Assembly: GCA_017651515.1 (NCBI GenBank)
Contig: JAGCCU010000079.1
Span: 43,663-107,662 of the forward strand
Length of the DNA stretch: 64,000 nt
Source of the DNA: Muribaculaceae bacterium
GTDB lineage: Bacteria; Bacteroidota; Bacteroidia; Bacteroidales; Muribaculaceae
Reading direction: 5' to 3'
The notes beneath the pieces were generated by a model that made no database searches, was not told where the DNA came from, and worked only from the letters and a program-made list of their open reading frames with translations. The position numbers and the translations under genes were made by a program. Shown here piece after piece: positions 6,828 through 15,342 of this stretch. The first letter of the stretch is position 1. Each line of letters begins with the position of its first letter.

Positions 6828-8843
6828 TCAGTTTACTTTTACTACAGCTGCTTTGATATCGATTTTGGTGCCAGCATTCATTGCCATGTCATTCTGAGCC
6901 TTGGCTTGATGCGTAGTGGAATATTCCATCAGTTTTTGCTGAGCCTCTACACGGATGTTCTCGGCAGTTACCTGGAGTTTGTGTTTCACCTGCTCATCCT
7001 TATTGTCTTCAACCTTGACAAACTGGTTCTCGCTGACTGTGAGCGAGTCGTTACGGTCGATGCTCGTTGAGCGGTCGTGTCCGGCGTGTTCGCGTATGTC
7101 ATTGTCGGCAGTACGCTGCATGTCATGGCTTGCGGCAATGGATATGTCGTTGTCGGCACTGGCATTGATGTCATGACCGGCATGCATGATGATGTCGTTC
7201 TGGGCATACAATTCTATGTTACCCGTCGATTCAAGTTTGATGAGTTTCTCATCGGTGGAGAAAGTGAGGATGTAGTTCTCCTTGCCATGATCGTAAATGC
7301 GGATGTATCCGCCTTCGCCCTGATCCCATATTTCGACGGTATGTCCGTTTCGAGTGCGTATGGCTTTTACCTGATTGCTTCCAGGCAACCAGGCGCTGTC
7401 GGGATTTTCCGGCCCGTTGAATAGTGTACCACTCACGTATGGCCGTTCGGCATTGCCGCCTTCGAAATCAACCATCACTTCTTCGCCAATTTCAGGAATA
7501 AAGCTGAAACCCTTGCCTCCTCCAGCATATGGCTGTGCAATTCGAAGCCATGGAGTCTGCATGTCGCCCTCCTGCTGTGCCTGCCAGTCGAACTGTACCC
7601 TCACACGTCCTAACGCGTTGGGATCTTCGTTGTCGGTCACCCGTGCCCGGCAGGAAGGAGCCACTGGATAAACATCGGTGTTGCTGTATGGTGGCCAATC
7701 ACACTTGCCGGGTATTCCAGAGAATGAATTGCGATAAACGCGGTCGTCATCAAACGAATGTACCAGCCCAGTAATCAGGATTTCGTCTTGTTCCACATCG
7801 CTGCGAGAAGCATTGCCATAGTCAGTGATGTAGTTGTCACGCACAACTAGAATGCCGCCCAGTCGCAGATTAGAGCTGTAGGTCGTACCGCTATAAGTTA
7901 CCATGCTGGCTTTCTCGCCACGTGCCTGAGTCTTGGTTGACACATCCAGCACCACTTGTTTGCTGTCTTCGTTAGCATAGCCTCCTGAATGAAGATTCTG
8001 CACAGTGGTTTTCATCATGCGCTGCTGCGAAGCCTCAAAGGTGCGGTCGCTCAAGTCGTTGTAAGAACGCTGCATCTCAGGAAGACCTTCGCGATTCTCG
8101 GCGTCAAAAGCATTGTAGGATGATGCCACATGATGGAACGCCACATGATGCATTTGCAGGTCGACATGATAGCTTGGAATGTCCTGACCAGGATAAGTAA
8201 GTGTAACATGGTCCTGCTCAACCAGATTGCCGAACACCAGCTGCCTTCCGTCGTGATACATCCATTCGCCGTAGCGCATTGCCAGACGTTGAAGGAACTG
8301 GTAATTGGTCTCATTATACTGCACGCAATAGGGTATTACCTCGGTAAAGCGAGGATCCACCACTATCTGCATTTCGCTGGCATAGTCACTCAGCACATCG
8401 TTAACGATATCGGACAATGTCATCTGTTCAAATGACTTGCAGGTTGGGTTATCGCCCAGCAACGCATCGTGGCTTTGAGCCTCAACTACAATATTGAATT
8501 CAGTCCCCGACCTGCTGCCCGAAGCCGATACAATCACTCCTTGAAACTCAATGTCGGCAGTCTTTTCACCGCCGCTCCCCAACGATTGCTGTTCTATGTT
8601 CTCAGTCTCGAGACGCAGGGTGATATCTTTGCCAATAATGTCGCCACACACCTGAAACTGCACTTCCTGCATATGTTCTTCGGGGCCTCGGTGCATTGCG
8701 AACGACAATGACGAAGGACGCAACAACTGTTCGGTAAGAGAGAAGTTGTCCATGTGATATGGAATTCCTTGCAGCTCAATCTCAAATCCTTGCGAAGGCG
8801 TGCCGTCGATGGCAACCGTAATGCTCTTGATGGTTATTGACAC
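6828..8843 (-). CDS. tssI: T6SS spike protein VgrG (TssI)
   Basis: 671 residues, using a GTG start at 8843; the next in-frame ATG is some 30 codons in and would cut the N-terminal strand. The first 380 residues are the gp27-like base. Then comes an OB-fold (DPNALGRVRVQFDW, then GFSFIPEIGEEVMVDFEGG, near residues 410-470), and the last 150 residues are repetitive beta-helix (DNDISIAASHDMQRTADNDI and similar). It trimerises to form the puncturing spike on the Hcp tube. There is no C-terminal effector extension; the protein ends after the helix, so cargo must be attached through the PAAR-like protein encoded next. Confidence 0.95.
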   Translation of the reverse strand: MSITIKSITVAIDGTPSQGFEIELQGIPYHMDNFSLTEQLLRPSSLSFAMHRGPEEHMQEVQFQVCGDIIGKDITLRLETENIEQQSLGSGGEKTADIEFQGVIVSASGSRSGTEFNIVVEAQSHDALLGDNPTCKSFEQMTLSDIVNDVLSDYASEMQIVVDPRFTEVIPYCVQYNETNYQFLQRLAMRYGEWMYHDGRQLVFGNLVEQDHVTLTYPGQDIPSYHVDLQMHHVAFHHVASSYNAFDAENREGLPEMQRSYNDLSDRTFEASQQRMMKTTVQNLHSGGYANEDSKQVVLDVSTKTQARGEKASMVTYSGTTYSSNLRLGGILVVRDNYITDYGNASRSDVEQDEILITGLVHSFDDDRVYRNSFSGIPGKCDWPPYSNTDVYPVAPSCRARVTDNEDPNALGRVRVQFDWQAQQEGDMQTPWLRIAQPYAGGGKGFSFIPEIGEEVMVDFEGGNAERPYVSGTLFNGPENPDSAWLPGSNQVKAIRTRNGHTVEIWDQGEGGYIRIYDHGKENYILTFSTDEKLIKLESTGNIELYAQNDIIMHAGHDINASADNDISIAASHDMQRTADNDIREHAGHDRSTSIDRNDSLTVSENQFVKVEDNKDEQVKHKLQVTAENIRVEAQQKLMEYSTTHQAKAQNDMAMNAGTKIDIKAAVVKVN

Positions 8844-8949
8844 GGGAATTAGTAATACTAAAGGGTTTAAAAAAGGTTATGCTATAAAAACAAATAAGAC
8901 CAACAATGAATAAGGGCGATTTCATTGTCACAAGAACGTTAAGCAAATG

Positions 8950-9423
8950 TCACTTGAAGAATTTGCTTACACCATCCATAATCCACTTCTCAAAAGGTAG
9001 ATCCAGACCTTGCTTTTCATCCCACTCGTTGAAGAAGACAGCACTGTCAACAGATCCCACGCGTATGCCTTGGGCACTTATGGTGATGGTTGTGTACATG
9101 AGTTTGCTGTCGTTATCGTTGAAATAATCTTTCAACTGTACACAATAGGCGTTGGCAAATGATACGGTACGATAGCTTCTCTTGTTGCTGTTGCTGAATA
9201 CCACAAATCTGAACACGCCTGAGTAAACCTCAGTTTTGTTGAACATCCACTTGTGGAAGAACAGGTCATCGTCGCTGGTCGACGGAATAACAAAAGTGAT
9301 TTTTCCGCCCTGAGGACGAGATGTGGGCTTGCCTGTGTCATCAACCTGCTGGTTAAACTCATAGGCACACTCCACTACTCCGTAGGTACGTCCAGCGATT
9401 TTCAGCTTTCCTTGTAAGGCCAT
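8950..9423 (-). CDS. tssD: Hcp-family tube protein, second copy (TssD)
   Basis: 157 residues with the Bacteroidota TssD pattern: YEFNQQVDDTGKPTSRPQGGKITFVI, a DLFFHKWM helix, then GVFRFVVF and LMYTTITISAQGIRVG. It aligns segment by segment with the neighbouring 134-residue Hcp but has a longer C-terminal tail (FNEWDEKQGLDLPFEKWIMDG). The tail suggests a specialised tube subunit, possibly the ring next to VgrG, or a carrier for a cargo. It is encoded between the main hcp and vgrG, with a 106-base gap before vgrG that shows no gene. Confidence 0.88.
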   Translation of the reverse strand: MALQGKLKIAGRTYGVVECAYEFNQQVDDTGKPTSRPQGGKITFVIPSTSDDDLFFHKWMFNKTEVYSGVFRFVVFSNSNKRSYRTVSFANAYCVQLKDYFNDNDSKLMYTTITISAQGIRVGSVDSAVFFNEWDEKQGLDLPFEKWIMDGVSKFFK

Positions 9424-9440
9424 AGTAGTGTTATTAAAGT

Positions 9441-9482
9441 GGGCAGACTGCTTGCTGACGCTGTTCTGGCAGCAGTCTGCCC
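9441..9482 (-). promoter_or_regulatory. Strong intercistronic hairpin between the two hcp genes
   Basis: GGGCAGACTGCT at 9441-9452 is the exact reverse complement of AGCAGTCTGCCC at 9471-9482, a 12-bp stem with an 18-nt loop. On the minus strand it follows the first hcp stop by ten bases, and there is no U-run after it, so it is not a classical terminator. Such hairpins protect the 3' end of an abundant upstream mRNA or cause partial termination. Either would raise Hcp output over the genes downstream. Confidence 0.75.
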
Positions 9483-9492
9483 AACTGTTACA

Positions 9493-9897
9493 TTAATTGT
9501 CAATTGTCCAACGGTTGTTGTGACGAGCATTGCCAATGGAAATCTCCTTTGCCGAGATTGTGAACTCCTCAAATTGTTGAGTGTCGTTCTTGTTATCGTA
9601 GGTCTCAGCATATTCCACCACATAACCTTCCTTGAAGCTCAGGTTCTTCATCTCACCACCCTGACGGTTGGGGAAGCTGATCTTGCCGCTCTTGCTCATG
9701 TAGGTATCAATCATCCATTCAAGGATGTCGGTGTTGCCGTCATCGTTAGATTTCACTTTCACATAAATCTTGCCACCGCGAGTGGTGCCAGTGGGCTGTC
9801 CCTCGACGTCGGTCTGCTGGTTGAGTTCGTAACGAACATACATTACCTCGCGTTCGGCTATGCCGTCAGCGTTGATGGTTGCGGTTCTTGTTGCCAT
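9493..9897 (-). CDS. tssD: Hcp tube protein, first copy (TssD)
   Basis: 134 residues, the usual length for the family. Hallmarks are VRYELNQQTDVEGQPTGTTR, GKIYVKVKSND, DILEWMIDTYM, GEMKNLSFKEGYVV and FEEFTISAKEISIGNA. It forms hexameric rings stacked as the inner tube that is expelled by sheath contraction. It lies after tssC (63-base gap) and is followed by a stable hairpin and a longer paralogue, so this is probably the abundant main tube subunit. Confidence 0.93.
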   Translation of the reverse strand: MATRTATINADGIAEREVMYVRYELNQQTDVEGQPTGTTRGGKIYVKVKSNDDGNTDILEWMIDTYMSKSGKISFPNRQGGEMKNLSFKEGYVVEYAETYDNKNDTQQFEEFTISAKEISIGNARHNNRWTIDN

Positions 9898-9960
9898 AAT
9901 TATAAAACATTAATTAATTGAGAAATAAATATTGAATTTAAAAACTTGTTAGAGATTACA

Positions 9961-11355
9961 TTAGTCCTTGTTGCTAACTTTAGGATCGTCCCAATCGGCT
10001 CCTGCATCACCCTTGTGTCCGGTAAGCTCGATAAGGAAGTTCTTAGCTGCAAAGAATGGCTTCAGCTCTACCTGGATGTTGATGTCCTTGGTCTTCGGAT
10101 CTTGTTCAAGAGCTTTCAGATTATAGTTCTCGATAAGTTTACCTGGTCCCTTGTAGTCACTTAGGAAGTCATGTATAGCTTCTTGCAGTTCGGCACGAAC
10201 TTGTGAGTTCCAGTTAATGAATGCCTCATCGTTGAAGAAATTCTGGAACACTTTTCCTATCCAGTCAAATACTCGCACAATGGGATACTCCTGCAAACCG
10301 AGCGTAGCTCCGTTGTACAGTGAACGGTTGCTGAATGCCATTGTACGGCCATCTTCTTCGACCATAGGAACTACACCCAAGTCGATGAGTGCAGCTATTT
10401 CGCCCTTGCGCAAGTCCATACGAGCACCCTTCACGTTGTCAAGCGTGCCATACTTCTTTCCAGCAGCACCTTGTGCGATAACGATGTCATCGGTGTTTGT
10501 CATGCGCCCAGCGAGAGCAGCCGAACCTGGCAAATACAGGTCGTCATCTTCATCAGCGAGTTCCGAGCGCTTGCGACCCAACAGGTAGTTGCATGTCATC
10601 ACCACATTGGCCATATAAGCATCCTGGCTCTGCAGATTGGCGTCATCAAGTTCTTCCTTAAGCATCTCAAAATTCAAGCTGTCGCGGAAGTCAGTTACCA
10701 TAATCACCTTGTTGCGGTAAGCACTCTGTCCCCACATGCGCAGCGTTGAGGCATCGCCAAGATATCCTGGCATCACCATAAGGCTGTAGTTGTTCTTCAA
10801 ACTCAACCTATCGTAGTAGCGTTCCAACTCATCACGAATAGCCTTGGTATCGTCTGAATCGTGGTCGCCAAGATCTTCCTTGCTAACGTTCATAAGAGTG
10901 AGGCAGTCAACCTTTCCTTGTCCTGCATTGGCAAAGAACGAATCCAGTGAGCGATAGGTTACTTCCAGTGCTTTCACCTCCTCGTGCAGGTTGAACAGGT
11001 TGTTCTTCATGTTTTCTTCGGCTTTGCTGCGCTCAAGAGAACATTTCTCGATAATCTGTTGCGGGTCGGTGCCGCCCTCTTCAAGGATTTGTATCCACAT
11101 TTCTAACTCATTACGCAATTTGCGACGTGAGTCAGCATAGGTCTGTTCATTCAGGAAAATATTCTTCTGGGCTTTACGACGGGGATCCATGTTCTCTACA
11201 CCCTTAATCAAGCCTTTTACCAGTTGAAAACCTCCTTGTTTATTCAGTCCGGCCAAACTATCTTGAAGTAATCCGGCTGGATTCTCGATTTTTACCCTTT
11301 CACGGAGTTCAGTTGCTTCGCCTTGGGTCTGTTTTTGCATTTCTTCTGCTGCCAT
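9961..11355 (-). CDS. tssC: T6SS contractile sheath large subunit TssC
   Basis: 464 residues. An N-terminal acidic-helical part leads to QGGFQLVKGLIKGVENMDPRRKAQKNIFL and a long EMWIQILEEGG segment. The conserved handshake part (residues about 130-430) has DCLTLMNVSKEDLGDH, SLMVMPGYLGDASTLRMWGQ and EIAALIDLGVVPMVEEDGRTMAFSNR, characteristic of the Bacteroidota TssC type. TssC and TssB interlock to build the sheath around the Hcp tube. The tssB gene lies 53 bases upstream. Confidence 0.93.
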   Translation of the reverse strand: MAAEEMQKQTQGEATELRERVKIENPAGLLQDSLAGLNKQGGFQLVKGLIKGVENMDPRRKAQKNIFLNEQTYADSRRKLRNELEMWIQILEEGGTDPQQIIEKCSLERSKAEENMKNNLFNLHEEVKALEVTYRSLDSFFANAGQGKVDCLTLMNVSKEDLGDHDSDDTKAIRDELERYYDRLSLKNNYSLMVMPGYLGDASTLRMWGQSAYRNKVIMVTDFRDSLNFEMLKEELDDANLQSQDAYMANVVMTCNYLLGRKRSELADEDDDLYLPGSAALAGRMTNTDDIVIAQGAAGKKYGTLDNVKGARMDLRKGEIAALIDLGVVPMVEEDGRTMAFSNRSLYNGATLGLQEYPIVRVFDWIGKVFQNFFNDEAFINWNSQVRAELQEAIHDFLSDYKGPGKLIENYNLKALEQDPKTKDINIQVELKPFFAAKNFLIELTGHKGDAGADWDDPKVSNKD

Positions 11356-11408
11356 ATTTGTTTTCAGTTTTTGGTTATTAATGTAACAAAATTGTGCATG
11401 AAACTGAT

Positions 11409-11864
11409 TTAATCAGCATCCTCAAGTTCGGCGAGCAATGCCTTGAGAGCATTGGCGAGGTTACCACGTGCGGCGGCATCCTTTAGCGTGTTACGCAATG
11501 CCTTGTTCTTCTCCAGCTGTCGAATCACAGCGTTGTAGGCATCAATCTTTGCCTGTTCGCCACTAAGCAGCCCACTCTGCGCAATGAGAGCATCATCGTC
11601 AAAGTCTTTCACGCTGCGGAACTCGAAGTCCTCATACACGGTGCCGCCGTCCTCCGACTCCATTGCAACACCATCTTTCTTGGGTTGGAAGTGTTCAAAT
11701 ACTTCTTTCATACTTTTGGCTTTGAAGCCTTCACGCTCCTCATCGGTTGTGGGAGCTTCATCGGTGAACTGGTCTACATACAAAGTCCGGTTCTGTGGAA
11801 ACTCGATGATGCCATCCTGTGCATTAGCATCGAGAACCTTGGTAATTACAGTTTTTCTTGCCAT
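11409..11864 (-). CDS. tssB: T6SS sheath small subunit TssB
   Basis: 151 residues. It contains MKEVFEHFQPKKD, EDFEFRSVKDFDDDALI and ending helices (AYNAVIRQLEKNKALRNTL, LKALLAEL), the TssB-type arrangement in which the C-terminal helix binds TssC. Partner of the adjacent TssC. It lies directly after the ClpV-like gene and before tssC. The order ATPase, TssB, TssC is compatible with a class-iii T6SS operon. Confidence 0.9.
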   Translation of the reverse strand: MARKTVITKVLDANAQDGIIEFPQNRTLYVDQFTDEAPTTDEEREGFKAKSMKEVFEHFQPKKDGVAMESEDGGTVYEDFEFRSVKDFDDDALIAQSGLLSGEQAKIDAYNAVIRQLEKNKALRNTLKDAAARGNLANALKALLAELEDAD

Positions 11865-11917
11865 AATTGTTTTGGTTTATTTGGTTATTATATAGTTATT
11901 TCAATCAAAATTTTCTA

Positions 11918-14182
11918 TCATTCAGGTGTATCAATGTCCCAAGTGATGGCATTCTGTGCCTCATCGAAGCGCATGGTAACAGTATCACCTGGAGCTATAT
12001 CGCCCGAAATAATCAGTTTTGACAACGGACGTCGGATTTCTTTGCGAATGATGCCCAAAATGGGGCGAGCACCATAATGTGCATTGAATCCCACGCGTGT
12101 CACGTACTGACGTGCAGTATCGTCAATTACAAGACTTATATTCTGCTCGTTCAGCGTCTTCAAAAGGTTTTTGATATGGATGTCGAAGATACGGTCGATC
12201 ATCTCGGTGGTTATTGGCGAGAACGGTACAATCTCAGTGAGGCGAGCCAAAAACTCTGGACGGAACTGTCCCTGCATCACTTCCAACATCTGGTCATGAG
12301 TTGGCACATGATTCTCTTCAAACGACTTGAAAATATAGTCGCTGCCGATGTTACTAGTGAATATGATCAATGCATTGGAAAAGTCTCCCACACGTCCCAA
12401 ACGGTCATGCAGCTTGCCTTCGTCAAGAATCTGTAGGAACAAGTCAAATACCGAGCGATGTGCTTTCTCAATCTCGTCAAAGAGCACAACGCTATATGGG
12501 TGCTGACGAATCTGGTTCACCAGCAAACCACCTTCTTCATAGCCCACATATCCCGGAGGAGCACCGTAGAGCAGCGCCACCGAGTGTTCTTCCTTATACT
12601 CGCTCATGTCGAAGCGCAAAATGCTCGATTCATCGTTGAACAGGAATTCTGCCAGCGACTTCGCCAGCTCAGTCTTACCAGTACCTGTAGGACCAAGGAA
12701 GAAGAACGAGCCCATAGGCTGACCTTTCTTGTTCAATCCTGAACGTGACTCATAGATAGCATCCAGGATGCTCTTGATAGCATGGTTCTGTCCCACCACG
12801 CGACGGTGGAGGATTTCCTCGGCTCCAGTGAGACGCTCACGTTCCTCGCTCTGGATATTGCCCATAGGGATTCCAGTCATCTTGGCAACCACATCGCGTA
12901 CGGCATCTTTTTCCATACGTTCAACAATGGTGCCACCACCTTCAAGTGATGCCAACTCATTGCTCACCTTCACTGAAGCCATAGCGCGGTCGAGCAAATC
13001 AAGAGCCGAGGAGGGCAAATGACGTTCAGGCAAGTAGCGCTTGGCAAGTCGGACTATTTCGGCTGGCACATCTTCGTTGATGGGCAGATGGTGGAAATTC
13101 TCATAGTCTTCACATTTGCTTTTGAGAATGTCAATGGCAAGTTCTTCGCCAGGCTCTTCAAGAGATATTTTCTCAAAATAGGCAGTAAGTTCTTTGTCTT
13201 TCTCAATGTCCTTGGTATAACCATCCACTGTCGAGGTCACAAGTACTTGCAACCCGTTTTGTTGAAGCAAGCGCTTAATGCCAGGCAATATGCCACCCAG
13301 CAATGACTGCTTGTCTTCCACGCGATGGAAGTTTTCTATTACCAATAGCGGTTGGCTCAGGTTCGACAGGGATTCTGTGACTTGCTTGAATCTGTCTTCA
13401 ATCTCACCCTTATAGCTGACTCCTTGACTGAGCATAATCAAATCCAGTTCATAAGGCTGCAGCGCTTCAAGCGAAGCTGGTACTTGTTTTGCGCCGATAC
13501 GGCGTGTGAGTTCGCCAATCAGACTTGTCTTACCCACACCAGTCTCTCCCACGATAAGCACATTAGCACGATCCTTGCGTGCCAGCACCTCAATGATAGC
13601 ACGTATTTTCTCATCAAAGCCAATCATTGCGTCTTTAGGCGCATCGGCCAATAATGGAATACAGATACCCTGAATGCCATCGCCTACCGTAGTTGCAGAA
13701 GAAGGAGCGCCAGACACGCTGGATGATGGCGTAGGCATCTTTGCTCCATCGCCCAAGGTAGACAGCACCTTGTCAGGTTGCAAAGGCATCGTCTTGAGCT
13801 GTTCGTAGGAGAAACCAACGCCAGGTGTCAACAGTGAAGCAAGCACACAAATGATGCTGGGTTCTCCAAGCCCAAGTTTCTCACCAAGGTTCATTGCCTC
13901 TTTAACTACGTTCTGTGTGTCGTGAGACAATTCTACACCTTTCATTGGATAAGGCGAACGGGGACATTGCTGAATACGCATGTCGGCCCAGTCAACCATG
14001 TAATAATAGTCTTCGTTGAGTGTGTCCTCAATGAAGTTGTAAAGACCTGCGTTCTTGTGAAGCAGGGCACGCAATAGGTGTGCCGGCTCAATGGACGGGC
14101 ACTTGTTGTCGTTGGCAAATGATTGCGCAATATGCAGCACGCCCGCAGGCAGCTGCTGAAGGTAATCAAGATACTTGCTCAT
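11918..14182 (-). CDS. clpV: ClpV-like AAA+ sheath-recycling ATPase (TssH)
   Basis: 754 residues. A Clp-N domain covers 1-150, then come two AAA+ modules with Walker A motifs GETGVGKT (212-219) and GPTGTGKT (497-504). The second Walker B is intact (VVLFDEIEKAH), but the first reads LLVIENFHR instead of the usual hhhhDE, so NBD1 may bind ATP without hydrolysing it. The middle segment between modules is only some 40 residues, without the long coiled-coil M-domain of ClpB, giving a ClpA-like layout. Placed directly before the sheath genes, so the likely task is disassembly of contracted TssBC sheaths. Confidence 0.9.
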   Translation of the reverse strand: MSKYLDYLQQLPAGVLHIAQSFANDNKCPSIEPAHLLRALLHKNAGLYNFIEDTLNEDYYYMVDWADMRIQQCPRSPYPMKGVELSHDTQNVVKEAMNLGEKLGLGEPSIICVLASLLTPGVGFSYEQLKTMPLQPDKVLSTLGDGAKMPTPSSSVSGAPSSATTVGDGIQGICIPLLADAPKDAMIGFDEKIRAIIEVLARKDRANVLIVGETGVGKTSLIGELTRRIGAKQVPASLEALQPYELDLIMLSQGVSYKGEIEDRFKQVTESLSNLSQPLLVIENFHRVEDKQSLLGGILPGIKRLLQQNGLQVLVTSTVDGYTKDIEKDKELTAYFEKISLEEPGEELAIDILKSKCEDYENFHHLPINEDVPAEIVRLAKRYLPERHLPSSALDLLDRAMASVKVSNELASLEGGGTIVERMEKDAVRDVVAKMTGIPMGNIQSEERERLTGAEEILHRRVVGQNHAIKSILDAIYESRSGLNKKGQPMGSFFFLGPTGTGKTELAKSLAEFLFNDESSILRFDMSEYKEEHSVALLYGAPPGYVGYEEGGLLVNQIRQHPYSVVLFDEIEKAHRSVFDLFLQILDEGKLHDRLGRVGDFSNALIIFTSNIGSDYIFKSFEENHVPTHDQMLEVMQGQFRPEFLARLTEIVPFSPITTEMIDRIFDIHIKNLLKTLNEQNISLVIDDTARQYVTRVGFNAHYGARPILGIIRKEIRRPLSKLIISGDIAPGDTVTMRFDEAQNAITWDIDTPE

Positions 14183-14217
14183 ATAAGTTATGGTTTTTCG
14201 GTTGTCTGTTTTCTAAT

Positions 14218-14907
14218 CTAACGATTCGCATCTTGTCTCTCAACTGGTTCCAGAAATGCAGTTGGTATATATGCAGTTGTCACAAGCCCGATGCCTGTTA
14301 GTTCAATTACTACACGTTGCTGACCTGCAACACGTGCCACACGGCCTTCCACTCCACGGAACAAGCCATCGGCAACACGCACTGAGTCACCGTTGCGGTA
14401 ATGGCATCTCTCTGGTGTCACTAGCAATAAGTGTTCGTTATGCGAACAAGTAGCAAGGATGAAATTCTCCATTTCACGTTCAGGAATCACCAACGGAGGG
14501 TTAAAACCATCAGCGTTACAATCCAAACGGTTGTAATAGAATTCAAGAAAAGACAGTTCGGGAGTATGCCGCACCAATTGTTTTGCCTGATTGTCAGTTG
14601 CATAAGCAAACACCATGTTTGGAATCAGCGACTTCAGAATCAGTCGAGTCTTATTACCAATCCGACGTTTCACATAACGCTTGGCAATGTAGCTATATAC
14701 ACCATGATTCAGAAGACACTTCGATGCAATATCCTCACGGCCATAGGTAGCTCGTAAGGCAAACCATTTTTTGTCAGTGTCGTGGACATACCTCACGGAC
14801 ACCCCTTTAGAGTCAAAAACTTCGGGGAGGGCATTGAATGAATATTCATCAATGCAAGGAGGCATAATGTCGCCTCTTTGGTGTTCCACATTAGACAATG
14901 TGTACAT
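14218..14907 (-). CDS. UpxY/NusG-like transcription antiterminator
   Basis: 229 residues from ATG 14907, which has AAAAAGG six bases upstream; a longer frame from TTG 14958 is less likely. Residues about 45-150 form a NusG N-terminal (NGN) domain (KKWFALRATYGRE, SLIPNMVFAYATD). Residues about 165-225 form a KOW-type domain (NGDSVRVADGLFRGVEGRV, AYIPTAFLEPV). Such specialised NusG paralogues (UpxY in Bacteroides, LoaP elsewhere) let RNA polymerase read through terminators in one long operon, usually capsule genes. Here it is the first gene of a T6SS operon, 35 bases before clpV, so it probably drives processive transcription of that locus. The operon-specific role is inference. Confidence 0.85.
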   Translation of the reverse strand: MYTLSNVEHQRGDIMPPCIDEYSFNALPEVFDSKGVSVRYVHDTDKKWFALRATYGREDIASKCLLNHGVYSYIAKRYVKRRIGNKTRLILKSLIPNMVFAYATDNQAKQLVRHTPELSFLEFYYNRLDCNADGFNPPLVIPEREMENFILATCSHNEHLLLVTPERCHYRNGDSVRVADGLFRGVEGRVARVAGQQRVVIELTGIGLVTTAYIPTAFLEPVERQDANR

Positions 14908-15008
14908 ATCGGACCTTTTTGTAATTAATCGGTTCGATGATAGGTGGCTTGCTGACAAATAACCGTTTCAAAATCGGAAACCGCCAAGAAGAGCCATTAA
15001 AATTACCT

Positions 15009-15041
15009 CAAAGGTACAAATAGTTTGCGACTAACTGCAAA
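15009..15041 (-). promoter_or_regulatory. Promoter of the T6SS operon
   Basis: On the minus strand this reads TTTG (15041-15038), 21 bases, TACCTTTG (15016-15009), a full match to the Bacteroidota -33/-7 consensus TTTG/TAnnTTTG. Transcription would start near 15,003, leaving a leader of about 95 nt before the antiterminator gene. That leader is where an UpxY-type protein would be recruited. No other promoter this good is seen in the next 15 kb of the operon. Confidence 0.75.
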
Positions 15042-15291
15042 TAATTTCAAAAATTATTCTGATTATATGTTGTTATTTTACATTTTTTTACAAAGTTTAC
15101 TTTATAAAGTCTTTATTTTTACTTTTAATTAACGTATTAATAAGTAATATAATTAATTCTATTAAACAAAACTCAAATCTTTTGTAATTAATAATACAAA
15201 TCATTCATTAGAATCTCGCATAAACTAAAGTGTCTAACAAAGTTGCTATTCATACGTGAAGGCAGGTCACAACTTAACAAAAGCAAAAAAT
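15042..15291. other. AT-rich divergent intergenic region, no gene
   Basis: About 250 bases between the leftward T6SS promoter and the rightward slyD promoter, made largely of A/T runs such as TTAATTAACGTATTAATAAG. No open frame or clear hairpin. It probably serves as an upstream regulatory or flexible region; nothing specific can be named. Confidence 0.6.
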
Positions 15292-15323
15292 TTTGCTATT
15301 GTATTTGGTTTACACTAATTTTG
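15292..15323 (+). promoter_or_regulatory. Promoter of the slyD-like gene
   Basis: TTTG at 15292-15295, a 20-base spacer, and TAATTTTG at 15316-15323, a perfect Bacteroidota sigma-ABfr promoter. The start codon is at 15343, so the leader is only about 12-15 nt. Confidence 0.8.
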
Positions 15324-15342
15324 CAAAAAATTTTATTTTAAC

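Noticed and set aside
6955-7176. Plus-strand frame inside vgrG
   Set aside because: Antisense of the repetitive beta-helix part of VgrG.
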